A DNA stretch of 64,000 nucleotides from Paenibacillus rhizosphaerae. GTDB taxonomy: Bacteria; Bacillota; Bacilli; Paenibacillales; Paenibacillaceae. Positions 17,342 to 25,770 of this stretch are shown in pieces (position 1 is the first letter of the stretch; every line of letters starts with the position of its first letter). Location of the stretch: positions 372,001 through 436,000 of the forward strand of contig NZ_JACHXJ010000005.1 of assembly GCF_014192015.1 (NCBI RefSeq). The letters run 5' to 3'. A model generated the notes under the pieces. It ran no database searches and had not been told where the DNA came from. It was given only the letters and a program-made list of their open reading frames with translations. Both the position numbers and the translations under genes were made by a program.

Positions 17342-17902
17342 TTGAAGAAATCCATTTTTCAGTTAAACACAAGAACCGTGGTGACGATAGGCATCGGTGC
17401 GGCCCTCTATGGAGCCACCAGCTTTATTGGCATTCCCGTGGGACCCGATACCTCGCTGCGTCCGGCGATTGCGCTGCTGGCGATTTTTGGCGCCCTGTTC
17501 GGCCCGGTGGTCGGGTTTATCGCAGGGCTGATCGGCCACGTGCTGAACGACCTGCTCACCAGCGGTACGGTATGGTGGGGCTGGGCGCTCGGTTCCGGCA
17601 TTACGGCCGCATTTATGGGACTCATTTACTTATCCAAGGGGTTTGACCCTCAAAACGGTACATACAAAGGAAAGCATATCGGCCTGTTCATCGTATACGG
17701 CGTCGTCGGCATCATTCTGTCGCTGCTCTTCTCGGGATGGTTTGACATCACGTTTATGGGCGAGCCGAGTGATAAGCTGCTGATTCAGGTCACGGCCGCT
17801 TCGATTTCGAATATCGTCGTCTTTTCGGTGCTCGGGGTTCCGGCTGTGATCGGATTTGCCCGCAGAAACGCCAAAGTCAGCAATTTGAGCGTCAACGAGT
17901 AG
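17342..17902 (+). CDS. ECF transporter S component, UPF0397 (riboflavin-type) family
   Basis: About 186 residues with 5-6 membrane helices. It begins with the family signature KKSIFQLNTRTVVTIGIGAALYG and contains PAIALLAIFGALFGPVVGF. S components bind the vitamin and dock on the shared ATPase/EcfT module. UPF0397 proteins are usually annotated as riboflavin carriers, but the substrate is not proven by sequence. The TTG at 17342 is taken as start: AAGGTGA lies 7 bases upstream and family proteins begin at this point. It is the first gene of a three-gene ECF operon. Confidence 0.87.
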   Translation: MKKSIFQLNTRTVVTIGIGAALYGATSFIGIPVGPDTSLRPAIALLAIFGALFGPVVGFIAGLIGHVLNDLLTSGTVWWGWALGSGITAAFMGLIYLSKGFDPQNGTYKGKHIGLFIVYGVVGIILSLLFSGWFDITFMGEPSDKLLIQVTAASISNIVVFSVLGVPAVIGFARRNAKVSNLSVNE

Positions 17903-17940
17903 GTGCTTGGCATAGCGCCACAGGATAGGAGATTCACGTC

Positions 17941-19656
17941 ATGATGCAGCCGATCATCTCGTTTCAACAATACAGCTTTAAATATAAAAATCAGTCGGAG
18001 CCCACGCTGAAGGACATTACGCTGGACATTTATCCCGGTGAAAAGATCTGGATCGCCGGTCCCAGCGGCTCCGGCAAATCGACTTTGGCCCATTGCATCA
18101 ATGGGCTTATTCCTTTTACCTACGGCGGTGAAATCAGCGGCAGTCTCAGCATTGCCGGACGGAATCCTGCCGAATTGAGCATTTTCGAGCTGAGCCGCAC
18201 GGTGGGAACGATTTTGCAGGACCAGGACTCCCAGTTCGTGGGCTTAAGCGTGGCCGAGGACGTGGCGTTTGTCATGGAAAATAAAGCGATGCCCCGCGAG
18301 CAAATGAAACGGGAAACCGCCGCTTCCCTGGAGCGGGTGGGCATGCTGGAATATATCGAACACAGCCCGTACGAGCTGTCTGGCGGGCAGAAGCAGAGCG
18401 TGTCCCTGGCCGGCGTGCTGTCGACCGATGCGGAGGTGCTGCTGTTCGACGAACCGCTGGCCAACCTCGATCCGGCGGGCGGGCGCGAAGCGATGCAGCT
18501 CATCGACGATATCCACCGGCAGAGCGGCAAAACGGTTATCATCATCGAGCACCGCGTGGAGGACGTGCTGCAGCAGCCGATCGACCGGATCGTCCTGATG
18601 AAAGAAGGACGCATCGAGGCAGTAGGCGCGCCGGACGAGATTCTGGCGTCCGACCTGCTGCGCGGCTGCGGCTTGCGTCCGCCGCTGTATGTCGATGCGC
18701 TGCGGTACGCCGGTGTATCGCTGGAAGGCGTTCAAGGCCTCAGCCGGCCTCAGTCCCTGGGGATTTCCGGCTTGGGGGAGCGGCTGGATCGATGGAGCGA
18801 ACAAGCAGCCGCTCAAGCGGTGTCACGGCCTGCCGAACCGCTGCTGGACGTACGCGGGCTGACCTTCGGGTATGAGCCGGGGCAGCCGGTTCTCAAGGAT
18901 GTATCGCTTCAAGTCGGCGCCGGAGAGATCGTTGCACTCCTGGGGAACAACGGGGCGGGCAAATCAACGCTGTCCCAGCTGATTACGGGCATTCTGAAGC
19001 CGCAGTCCGGCTCGATTCTGTATGCCGGCCGGGAGGATATGGCCTCGTGGTCGATCCGCCGCCGGGGTGAAGCGATCGGCTATGTCATGCAGAACCCGAA
19101 CCGGATGATCACGCAGCATATGATTGCGGACGAGGTTGGCCTCGGTCTGAAGGTCCGCGGCGTGCCCGCCGCTGAAATCAAGGAGCGGGTCGCCGGCGTT
19201 CTGCAGACCTGCGGGCTGTATCCTTTCCGCAACTGGCCCGTTTCCGCACTCAGCTACGGCCAGAAGAAGCGGCTCAGCATCGCCGCGATTCTGGTGCTGG
19301 CGCCGAAGCTGATGATATTGGATGAGCCCACGGCCGGTCAGGATGATCGGCATTATCAGGAGTTTATGGATTTTATCGAGCAATTGGCCGAACAAGGTAT
19401 CGGTTTCCTGCTCATTACGCACGACATGTATCTGGCCTTGGAGTATGCGCAGCGCGCCGTGGTGCTCAGCGCGGGTGAAATTCTTGCCGCCGACACGGTC
19501 GCTTCGGTGCTCAGCCGTCCGGAGGTGACGGAGCCTGCTCATTTGAAAGAGACGTCGCTGTCCCTTTTCGCCAAAGCGAACGGCCTGGCTTCGCCGGAGC
19601 GGTTTGTGCAGGCTTTTATCAACGCAGAGAAGAAAGGGAAGAAGGGCTATGAATAG
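17941..19656 (+). CDS. ECF transporter double ATPase (two fused ABC domains)
   Basis: A 571-residue protein holding two complete ABC ATPase domains. Domain 1 has GPSGSGKST, LSGGQKQSVS and LLFDEPLANLDP; domain 2 has GNNGAGKST, LSYGQKKRLS and LMILDEPTAGQD. They are joined by a linker at about residues 265-300. This is the fused EcfA1-EcfA2 arrangement that powers vitamin uptake with the S and T components encoded on either side. AGGAG precedes the ATG. Its 3' end overlaps the T-component gene by 8 bases. Confidence 0.93.
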   Translation: MMQPIISFQQYSFKYKNQSEPTLKDITLDIYPGEKIWIAGPSGSGKSTLAHCINGLIPFTYGGEISGSLSIAGRNPAELSIFELSRTVGTILQDQDSQFVGLSVAEDVAFVMENKAMPREQMKRETAASLERVGMLEYIEHSPYELSGGQKQSVSLAGVLSTDAEVLLFDEPLANLDPAGGREAMQLIDDIHRQSGKTVIIIEHRVEDVLQQPIDRIVLMKEGRIEAVGAPDEILASDLLRGCGLRPPLYVDALRYAGVSLEGVQGLSRPQSLGISGLGERLDRWSEQAAAQAVSRPAEPLLDVRGLTFGYEPGQPVLKDVSLQVGAGEIVALLGNNGAGKSTLSQLITGILKPQSGSILYAGREDMASWSIRRRGEAIGYVMQNPNRMITQHMIADEVGLGLKVRGVPAAEIKERVAGVLQTCGLYPFRNWPVSALSYGQKKRLSIAAILVLAPKLMILDEPTAGQDDRHYQEFMDFIEQLAEQGIGFLLITHDMYLALEYAQRAVVLSAGEILAADTVASVLSRPEVTEPAHLKETSLSLFAKANGLASPERFVQAFINAEKKGKKGYE

Positions 19657-20476
19657 AACGGGCAGCCTCTATGTCACGGGGAACTCGCTGTTTCACCGGC
19701 TGGACGGAGCGGTCAAGCTGGTGCTGTTTATGGCCTGGACGGTCATGACGTACATGTTTTTGGACCTGCGGGTGTTTGTGCTGATGCTGGTTGTCGGGAT
19801 CGGGCTGCTGGCGACGGCGGGTGTTCCTTTCAAAAAGATGGCGTTTTTGTTTTGGCTGATGATTATTTTTACGGTGCTGAACGGCATCTTTATTCTGCTC
19901 ATCACGCCGACCTTCGGCACACGGCTGACGGGGACGGATACGCCGCTGATTCCGCTCGGTTACAACACGATCAATGCGGAGACGCTGTTTTACGTGCTGA
20001 CGCTGTCGGCCAAATATTTGACGCTGCTGCCGATTACGATCCTGTGCATTTTTACCACGCAGCCGAGCGCATTTGCCGGCAGTTTGAACCGGATCGGCGT
20101 GCCTTACAAAATCGCCTACGCCGTCAGCATCGCCCTCCGCTATATTCCGGACCTGACGGAGGAGTTCCGGAGCACGCTGAACTCGATGCAGGCGCGCGGC
20201 ATGGGGATTACGAAAGAGGACGGCAGCATTGCCCAGCGCCTGCGCAACCTGTCAGCGGTCGTCGTTCCCGTGCTGCAGTCGGCGCTGCACCGGATCGATT
20301 CGGTGACCAACGCCATGGAGCTGCGGGGCTTTGGTACGGAGAAAAGGCGCACCTGGTACAGCGGCAAGGAGATGGAAGGGCTGGACTGGACGCTGGCCGT
20401 GCTTGGCGTGCTGCTGCTGGCCGTGGGCATTTGGCTGAAGGTGCGGGTGCTGAAAGGGTTTTGGTATCCTTTTTAG
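19649..20476 (+). CDS. ECF transporter T component (EcfT)
   Basis: About 275 residues with five or more membrane helices and the two cytoplasmic coupling motifs of EcfT: the Ala-Arg-Gly segments LNSMQARGM and NAMELRGFG, each of which touches one ATPase. The ATG at 19649 sits inside the end of the ATPase gene, with AAGAAGGG just upstream, so the two are translationally coupled. Together with the two preceding genes it completes a dedicated ECF importer. Confidence 0.92.
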   Translation: MNRTGSLYVTGNSLFHRLDGAVKLVLFMAWTVMTYMFLDLRVFVLMLVVGIGLLATAGVPFKKMAFLFWLMIIFTVLNGIFILLITPTFGTRLTGTDTPLIPLGYNTINAETLFYVLTLSAKYLTLLPITILCIFTTQPSAFAGSLNRIGVPYKIAYAVSIALRYIPDLTEEFRSTLNSMQARGMGITKEDGSIAQRLRNLSAVVVPVLQSALHRIDSVTNAMELRGFGTEKRRTWYSGKEMEGLDWTLAVLGVLLLAVGIWLKVRVLKGFWYPF

Positions 20477-20502
20477 AGATAGTATGGACAAATGTTCTCA
20501 CC

Positions 20503-20527
20503 AGGCCCGGAGAATCCGGGTCTTTTT
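20503..20527 (+). terminator. Terminator after the ECF operon
   Basis: CCCGGA-gaa-TCCGGG followed by tcttttt, 30 bp after the EcfT stop. The stem is short but GC-rich. Confidence 0.65.
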
Positions 20528-20803
20528 CGTCGAAAGCTTGATTGCCTTCATCTGCGGCATTGGTTTTTCGCCGTCCTCGTTCATTTTGCCGCCTTTCGTT
20601 TTTTACACGAACGTTACACTCTTTATCCTTACGCTCTTTACGCTCCCCGGTTTGCTTCATCTCAGCAGCATGGCGAAACGACGGCTCGGGCCGGGCATCC
20701 GGTAATCAAGTCAAATCCTTGCCGCTCCGGGGGTTCTAATATATAATGGGTAGGATTGAGAGACGTCTGTTTAACTATTACCTAAATAGGAGTTGTCATA
20801 TAA
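20528..20803. other. Intergenic region before ychF
   Basis: The first 180 bp are pyrimidine-rich on the plus strand and show no credible gene or RNA fold. The ychF promoter lies at the right end. Confidence 0.4.
20719..20747 (+). promoter_or_regulatory. Sigma-A promoter of ychF
   Basis: TTGCCG, 17 bases, TATAAT; the transcript would start about 50 bases before the ychF ATG. Confidence 0.65.
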
Positions 20804-21904
20804 ATGGCTTTGAAAGCAGGGATCGTTGGACTGCCGAACGTCGGCAAATCCACGTTGTTTAACGCAATTACCCAGGCGGGTGCCGAATCCGCCAACTATC
20901 CGTTCTGTACGATTGATCCAAACGTCGGGGTTGTCGAAGTTCCGGACGAGCGCCTGGATAAGCTGACCGAGCTGGTCCAGCCGAACAAAACCGTACCGAC
21001 CGCTTTTGAGTTCGTCGATATCGCAGGTTTGGTCCGCGGCGCGAGCAAAGGGGAAGGTCTGGGCAACAAGTTCCTCGCCCATATCCGCGAGGTGGATGCA
21101 ATCGTGCACGTGGTTCGCTGCTTCGAGGACGAGAACATCACACACGTGGACGGCAAGGTCAACCCGGTCAGCGACATTCAGACCATCAACCTGGAGTTGA
21201 TCCTGGCCGACCTGGAGAGCGTGGAGAAGCGCATCGACCGTTCGCGCAAAAACATGAAGGGCGGCAACAAGCAGTACGCCCAGGAAGTTGAAGTGCTGGA
21301 GCGCCTGAAAGAAGCGCTGTACAATGACCAGCCGGCCCGCAGCGTCGAGCTGTCGGACGAAGAGAAAGTGATCGTCCGCGATCTGCACCTGCTGACACTA
21401 AAGCCGGTTCTGTACGCGGCCAATGTCAGCGAGGACGGCGTGGCCGACGCGGACAGCAATCCGTACGTGCAGCAGGTCAAGGACTTTGCTGCAGGCGAGA
21501 ATGCCGAAGTCGTTCCGATCAGCGCCAAGGTGGAGGCGGAAATCGCCGAGCTGGAAGGGGAAGACAAGGATATGTTCCTGGAGGAGCTCGGTCTCGAGGA
21601 GTCCGGCCTGAACCGTCTGATCAAGGCGGCTTATCGCCTGCTCGGCCTGTACACGTACTTTACGGCAGGCGTGCAGGAAGTGCGTGCGTGGACGATCCGT
21701 AAAGGAATGAAGGCGCCGCAGGCAGCCGGCGTCATCCACACCGATTTTGAGCGCGGCTTTATCCGTGCCGAAGTGGTCTCCTACGACGATCTGATCGCCG
21801 CCGGTTCCATGAATGCCGCGAAGGAACGCGGCCAGCTTCGCCTGGAGGGCAAAGATTATGTCGTTGCGGACGGCGACGTGATGCATTTCCGCTTCAACGT
21901 GTAA
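20804..21904 (+). CDS. ychF: Redox-regulated ATPase YchF (Obg family)
   Basis: A 366-residue P-loop protein of the Obg/YchF group. The G1 motif GLPNVGKSTLFNAIT and the FVDIAGLVRGASKGEGLGN G3 region are at the N terminus, a coiled-coil insert lies at about residues 130-190, and the TGS-like domain forms the C terminus (GKDYVVADGDVMHFRFNV). YchF prefers ATP over GTP and binds ribosomes; it is a conserved translation or stress factor. Full length, with TAGGAG 14 bases before the ATG. A single-gene unit with its own promoter and terminator. Confidence 0.96.
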   Translation: MALKAGIVGLPNVGKSTLFNAITQAGAESANYPFCTIDPNVGVVEVPDERLDKLTELVQPNKTVPTAFEFVDIAGLVRGASKGEGLGNKFLAHIREVDAIVHVVRCFEDENITHVDGKVNPVSDIQTINLELILADLESVEKRIDRSRKNMKGGNKQYAQEVEVLERLKEALYNDQPARSVELSDEEKVIVRDLHLLTLKPVLYAANVSEDGVADADSNPYVQQVKDFAAGENAEVVPISAKVEAEIAELEGEDKDMFLEELGLEESGLNRLIKAAYRLLGLYTYFTAGVQEVRAWTIRKGMKAPQAAGVIHTDFERGFIRAEVVSYDDLIAAGSMNAAKERGQLRLEGKDYVVADGDVMHFRFNV

Positions 21905-21956
21905 AGGTGTAATCGAGCCGAACCTTTGGATTGCGAACAAGCCGATCATAAACGTA

Positions 21957-21998
21957 AAACCGCCATTCCTCAGGAAATCCTGGGGATGGCGGTTTTTT
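21957..21998. terminator. Terminator between ychF and the DUF4097 gene
   Basis: A long stem aaaccgccat / atggcggttt with inner cctcagg/cctgggg pairing, followed by six T residues on the plus strand. The A-rich left flank gives a weaker minus-strand terminator as well. Confidence 0.88.
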
Positions 21999-22018
21999 GG
22001 TTGCGACGCTCACAGCTC

Positions 22019-23122
22019 TTAATGATTCACCGTAATGCTGCCGTTGGACGTGGCCAGCCCCACGGTATACTGGCCGTCTCTCAAGGTGGCCGTGGCGCGG
22101 GAGTCGCTCTCATCAACCCAGCCGATGTTGCCCTTGATGGAGGAGTTGGATGTCTTGGCGGTTAGCTTGGCGTTGGCGTCCTCGGAAACGGTCAGGTTAA
22201 TGCTGCCGTTTGAGGTTTTCACGTCCCAATTGCCGGCGATGCCGCTATCGCCCCGCACGGCGCCGTTGCTGGTCCGGATGTAGACCGGGCCGTCAAGCTG
22301 GTTGGCTGTCACCGTACCGTTGCTGGTTACCAGCTCGGAAGAGCCGCTGATATTCGTGGCCACGATCCGGCCGTTGCTTGTTTTGGCCGACACCTTGCCC
22401 TGAATATCCTTCACGTTCAGGGTGCCGTTCGACGTCACAGCCGTCAATCCGGCATGAAGTCCGGAAGCTTCAATGGTGGAATTTTTCGTATGAACTTCCA
22501 CTTCCACTGACTCAGGAACCTGAAGGTTAAAGTAATCTTCAGGCATCGCCCAGCCGCCGATCAGAACGATATCCGGCTGGTGTTTATCCAGTGTCAGGGT
22601 CAGCGTGCCCCCCGATGTTTCCGACTTCCAGTGCTGCTTCGTCCATTTGTCGGCATTGGCCTGGGAGGACTCGGTGCGAACGCGGACTTTTCCCTCATAG
22701 GCAATATTCGAGCCTTGAGCTTCCGTTACGTTCACCTTGCCGCTGTCGAGGAAAACTTCCACCCGCTTGATTTCTCCCTGTGCCGGAACGGATCCCTGCA
22801 CGGCGCTGAGGTAACCCTTGTTAAAGAGGAACGTCCAATCGGGGTAAATCGCCTGAGCTCCACTGACGATCAGAAGCAGGATCAGGATCGTGACGCTTCC
22901 GCCGCCCAGACGAACGCGCTGGTTGGCATGCACGACATTGGAAATGACGACTTCAATACCGAGCAGGATGAGCAGGGTGGGCCATACATATTTCAGGACT
23001 TCAAAGCTGATGAACTGATTCATTTGAAGCATGATGATGACCCCGAGGCCGATCAGTCCGATGGCCGTGGTCCATTTGCCGATTTTACGGACCGGCGGGC
23101 GCGTCTCAAGCGGTGCGGTCAC
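22019..23122 (-). CDS. Membrane protein with DUF4097 beta-repeat domain
   Basis: A 367-residue protein. Residues 14-100 hold three or four membrane helices like the N-terminal part of LiaF/LiaI-type proteins. The extracytoplasmic C-terminal half is a DUF4097 domain built of repeats of about 20 residues, each carrying TSNG or TSNS, consistent with a parallel beta-solenoid. LiaF-type proteins sense cell-envelope stress; here the gene is last in an ECF sigma/anti-sigma operon. Its start overlaps the previous stop by 4 bases. The exact function is not known. Confidence 0.75.
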   Translation of the reverse strand: MTAPLETRPPVRKIGKWTTAIGLIGLGVIIMLQMNQFISFEVLKYVWPTLLILLGIEVVISNVVHANQRVRLGGGSVTILILLLIVSGAQAIYPDWTFLFNKGYLSAVQGSVPAQGEIKRVEVFLDSGKVNVTEAQGSNIAYEGKVRVRTESSQANADKWTKQHWKSETSGGTLTLTLDKHQPDIVLIGGWAMPEDYFNLQVPESVEVEVHTKNSTIEASGLHAGLTAVTSNGTLNVKDIQGKVSAKTSNGRIVATNISGSSELVTSNGTVTANQLDGPVYIRTSNGAVRGDSGIAGNWDVKTSNGSINLTVSEDANAKLTAKTSNSSIKGNIGWVDESDSRATATLRDGQYTVGLATSNGSITVNH

Positions 23123-23640
23123 AGATGTTCACTTCCCTTATGGTTTGGTCTCTTGCCAAGCAGCCACATGCCGTAAACGATCAGGCCGACGGCCAGCAGC
23201 ACGCTGGTAATATTGCGGTTCAGCAGCCATTCCCACAAGCCGGGGAAAACGCCGACGAGGAGGACGAGAATGCCCATCCCGATGCAGGTCGCCCCGATCC
23301 AAAACGGATGGACCGCCGATTCCTTCTGATATCCGTTCATTTGAATCCAGTCACGCTCGGTCCAAGGGTAACCAAAGGTGTCCTGGCCCATCATCATCCG
23401 TTCATGCTCCATGGCCGCGGCTTTCATCCAGCTTGCTTTCTGCAGGGCGTCAAACAGCTGGTAGAACCACAAAATCGCCAGAGCGAACGGAAACAGCATC
23501 GGAATCGACGGGATGAGGATGATACAGACGCAGGCGCCGATCATGTACTGCAGCCCCTGTTTGGCGAATCCTAAATATAAATGGCCAAGGCCGGGAATCA
23601 TGGACAACAAAAACGTGAGCCATCTACTTTTTCTAATCAT
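23119..23640 (-). CDS. Small membrane protein of the sigma operon (TM2-like)
   Basis: A 173-residue protein with an N-terminal pair of helices starting WLTFLLSMIPGLGHLYLGFAKQG, the pattern of TM2-type domains, then a soluble segment of about 50 residues and two further helices at about 110-165. It overlaps its neighbours by 4 bases on each side, so it is tightly co-translated between the anti-sigma factor and the DUF4097 protein. I cannot name a function; a membrane partner in the envelope-stress circuit is an inference from context. Confidence 0.65.
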   Translation of the reverse strand: MIRKSRWLTFLLSMIPGLGHLYLGFAKQGLQYMIGACVCIILIPSIPMLFPFALAILWFYQLFDALQKASWMKAAAMEHERMMMGQDTFGYPWTERDWIQMNGYQKESAVHPFWIGATCIGMGILVLLVGVFPGLWEWLLNRNITSVLLAVGLIVYGMWLLGKRPNHKGSEHL

Positions 23641-24059
23641 GGGTTACCCTCCTTAAATATGTGCTCCATTCGAGTGGATAAATGCTGCGTGGCCTCCGTC
23701 AGCCCGTTCCCCAAATGCTCGAATATCCCGAACTGGAACAAGCAGAAGGTCAGGCAGGCCGCAAGCCCGAAATGGGCCAGCTTGGATTTCTGCGACTCGC
23801 GGGGCCGGCTTCTCGGCAGCGATCTTACCGCCAGCGGCGGCATTTGACGGACTTCCTCCATCACGCCGGATACGATATCCGGCATATCCATGACCGGACC
23901 CGGATTCTCCCAAATTTGGGACATCTCCACAATTTGCTGATACCAAGCCTGGCACTCCGGACACTGGTTCAAATGCTTTTCGATCAAGAGGGAGGTTTCG
24001 GGCGGCAGTTCATGGGCGGCGTAAGCAGCCATCTGGTATTGAATGAGTTCGCATTTCAC
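23637..24059 (-). CDS. Anti-sigma factor with zinc-finger (zf-HC2) domain
   Basis: About 140 residues. The N terminus VKCELIQYQMAAYAAHELPP is followed by IEKHLNQCPECQAWY, the HxxxCxxC zinc-binding anti-sigma domain. One membrane helix lies at about residues 95-115 (AHFGLAACLTFCLFQFGIF), and a short outer tail follows. It should hold the adjacent ECF sigma factor inactive at the membrane. The start is the GTG at 24059, which overlaps the sigma stop as GTGA and has GAGGAG 5 bases upstream. Longer forms starting inside the sigma gene are unlikely. Confidence 0.87.
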   Translation of the reverse strand: MKCELIQYQMAAYAAHELPPETSLLIEKHLNQCPECQAWYQQIVEMSQIWENPGPVMDMPDIVSGVMEEVRQMPPLAVRSLPRSRPRESQKSKLAHFGLAACLTFCLFQFGIFEHLGNGLTEATQHLSTRMEHIFKEGNP

Positions 24060-24652
24060 CTGAGCTCCTCTCCTTTCTGACGCATCATTTGTCTGGCACG
24101 GTATAACTGGGATTCGACGGTTTTGGCGGTAATGCCCCGCCTCTGGGCAATCTCCTGATAGGAGCATTGTTCAAAATAATACATCTGCACGGCCGACTTA
24201 TACGGCTCCTGCAGTTCATCGACAATTTGACGGATCCGGCTGTTCGTCTCCTCGGAGAGGACGATCTTTTCGGGTGTCTCGGCGGTCACCCAATCGTTTT
24301 CGCTGACCTCTCCCATGGTCCTTCGCGCCTGTTCCCTTTGGTGGGCCCTTTTCCAGTCCAGGCACTTCCGGACGGCGATCTGATACAGCCAGGTGGAGAA
24401 GGAGGATTCTTCCCGAAAAGCAGGCAGGGCCGAATATGCCTTAAGGAAAATGTCCTGCGACAAATCTTTCGCCGAGACGCTGTCGGCGGTCATTTTCAGG
24501 CATACGTGGTATACCATGCTCTGGTACCGCTGCACCAGAAATTTATAGGCTTCCGGATGGCCGGCTTTGACCGCCCGGATCCACTGCAACTCTTCTTCCA
24601 GTCTTCTCCCCTCCTCCCGATACGTTAAGTTAGACGCCGCATGCCGAGGCAT
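24056..24652 (-). CDS. ECF-family RNA polymerase sigma factor
   Basis: A 198-residue sigma-70 ECF protein. Region 2 includes the -10-recognising helix (DLSQDIFLKAYSALPAF and FSTWLYQIAVRKCLDW). Region 4 contains the helix-turn-helix SYQEIAQRRGITAKTVESQLYRARQMM. It belongs to the SigW/SigV-like group by appearance. The 5' end is uncertain: the ATG at 24652 has no ribosome site, while a strong GGAGGAGGGG lies at about 24607-24617, just before a CTG (24601), with a TTG at 24589 further in. It heads the sigma-anti-sigma-TM2-DUF4097 operon. Confidence 0.88.
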   Translation of the reverse strand: MPRHAASNLTYREEGRRLEEELQWIRAVKAGHPEAYKFLVQRYQSMVYHVCLKMTADSVSAKDLSQDIFLKAYSALPAFREESSFSTWLYQIAVRKCLDWKRAHQREQARRTMGEVSENDWVTAETPEKIVLSEETNSRIRQIVDELQEPYKSAVQMYYFEQCSYQEIAQRRGITAKTVESQLYRARQMMRQKGEELR

Positions 24653-24681
24653 CCCTGCAAAGTTTTTTTAAAAAAATTTAT

Positions 24682-25587
24682 TCAGCCGTTTTGGCGCCAT
24701 CTGGCGGCATGTTCCCGGGACAGGCGGATGAACTCCCCAAGGGCCGGAGACAGCCACTTTCCGGGATGATGCAGCATTTGCGTGGCCACTTGGCAGGGGC
24801 TGTCGTCCCAAGGGAGCCGGATGAGCCGGCCGGAGGACAGCTCGTCCTTGACCGCTATGGCGGGCAGGAGGGAGATGCCGAGGCCGGACATGACGCAGTG
24901 CTTGATCGTCTCGATGCTCCAGAACTCCAGGTCGCTGCTGCTGTAGATCGCGTGGCTGTTTAAGTGCTGTTCGAGCAGCAGGCGGTAGCTGCAGTCCGAT
25001 TCGGTATGGATAAAAGAAACATCTTTTAAGTCCAGCGTATCGACCTGCGGCAGCAGGGTCAGGGGATGCTCCGGCGGCGCAATGAGCGCCATCGGTTCAT
25101 GGATCAGCGTCTCTGACTGCAGGTGCGGGTCATCGGCTTCTGGCTCCAGCACGAACACCAGGTCCATATCGCCGGACAAGGCCAATTTCTTGAGCTCCTT
25201 GCAGCCGGCAGGCCGGAGAATGATCTTCACGTCCGGGTACAGCTCCGTGTATTCCTTAATAATGTCCGGCAGGCGGAACGCCGCAAGTGACTCGGGTGCG
25301 CCGATGTTCAGCGTGCCGGATGGCAGGCTCCCGCCTGCGGACATTTCGGCCAGTGCCCGGTCGTGCAGTTCCAAGAGCTGGATGGCGTAGGGCAGCAGAC
25401 GCTCGCCTGCGGATGTAAGCTGTACCTTTTTCCCAAGACGGTCAAACAGCTTCGAGCCGACTTCTTCCTCCAGCGCTTGAATTTGCGCCGTGACGCTCGA
25501 CTGGGCGTAGGACAGTGCTTCGGCGGCTTTGGTAAAGCCATGCGTGTCCGCAACGGTTCGGAAGGTGTGTAAGTGTTTTAAGTCCAT
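24682..25587 (-). CDS. LysR-family transcriptional regulator
   Basis: About 301 residues. The winged helix-turn-helix DLKHLHTFRTVADTHGFTKA and QSSVTAQIQALEEEVG is at the N terminus, followed by the two-lobed effector-binding domain (LNIGAPESLAAFRLP onward). The ATG at 25587 is preferred over an upstream TTG-type start: GGGAGGA lies 6 bases before it and family members begin with MDLKHL. It is divergent from a YjeH-like exporter with a LysR-type box between them, so it probably controls that gene and itself. Confidence 0.9.
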   Translation of the reverse strand: MDLKHLHTFRTVADTHGFTKAAEALSYAQSSVTAQIQALEEEVGSKLFDRLGKKVQLTSAGERLLPYAIQLLELHDRALAEMSAGGSLPSGTLNIGAPESLAAFRLPDIIKEYTELYPDVKIILRPAGCKELKKLALSGDMDLVFVLEPEADDPHLQSETLIHEPMALIAPPEHPLTLLPQVDTLDLKDVSFIHTESDCSYRLLLEQHLNSHAIYSSSDLEFWSIETIKHCVMSGLGISLLPAIAVKDELSSGRLIRLPWDDSPCQVATQMLHHPGKWLSPALGEFIRLSREHAARWRQNG

Positions 25588-25611
25588 TGATGGTCCTCCC
25601 AAGGGTTCGTA

Positions 25612-25625
25612 ATACGAATTAGTAT
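25612..25625. promoter_or_regulatory. LysR-type binding box
   Basis: ATAC-GAATTA-GTAT fits the T-N11-A dyad recognised by LysR regulators and lies in the lysR-permease divergent region. A second dyad, CCATCGG-N5-CCGATGG, follows at 25636-25654 and may be part of the same control region. Confidence 0.55.
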
Positions 25626-25770
25626 CAAAGAGCAACCATCGGTTCTCCCGATGGAAACGATCAAAATAATCTGTTTTACCTATTCATCTATTATCTGTTA
25701 AGCTGTGGGCACTGCACAACCCAAGAATGACCGGTAATCCCTGCCGGGTACACCATTAACAGCAGATAGG

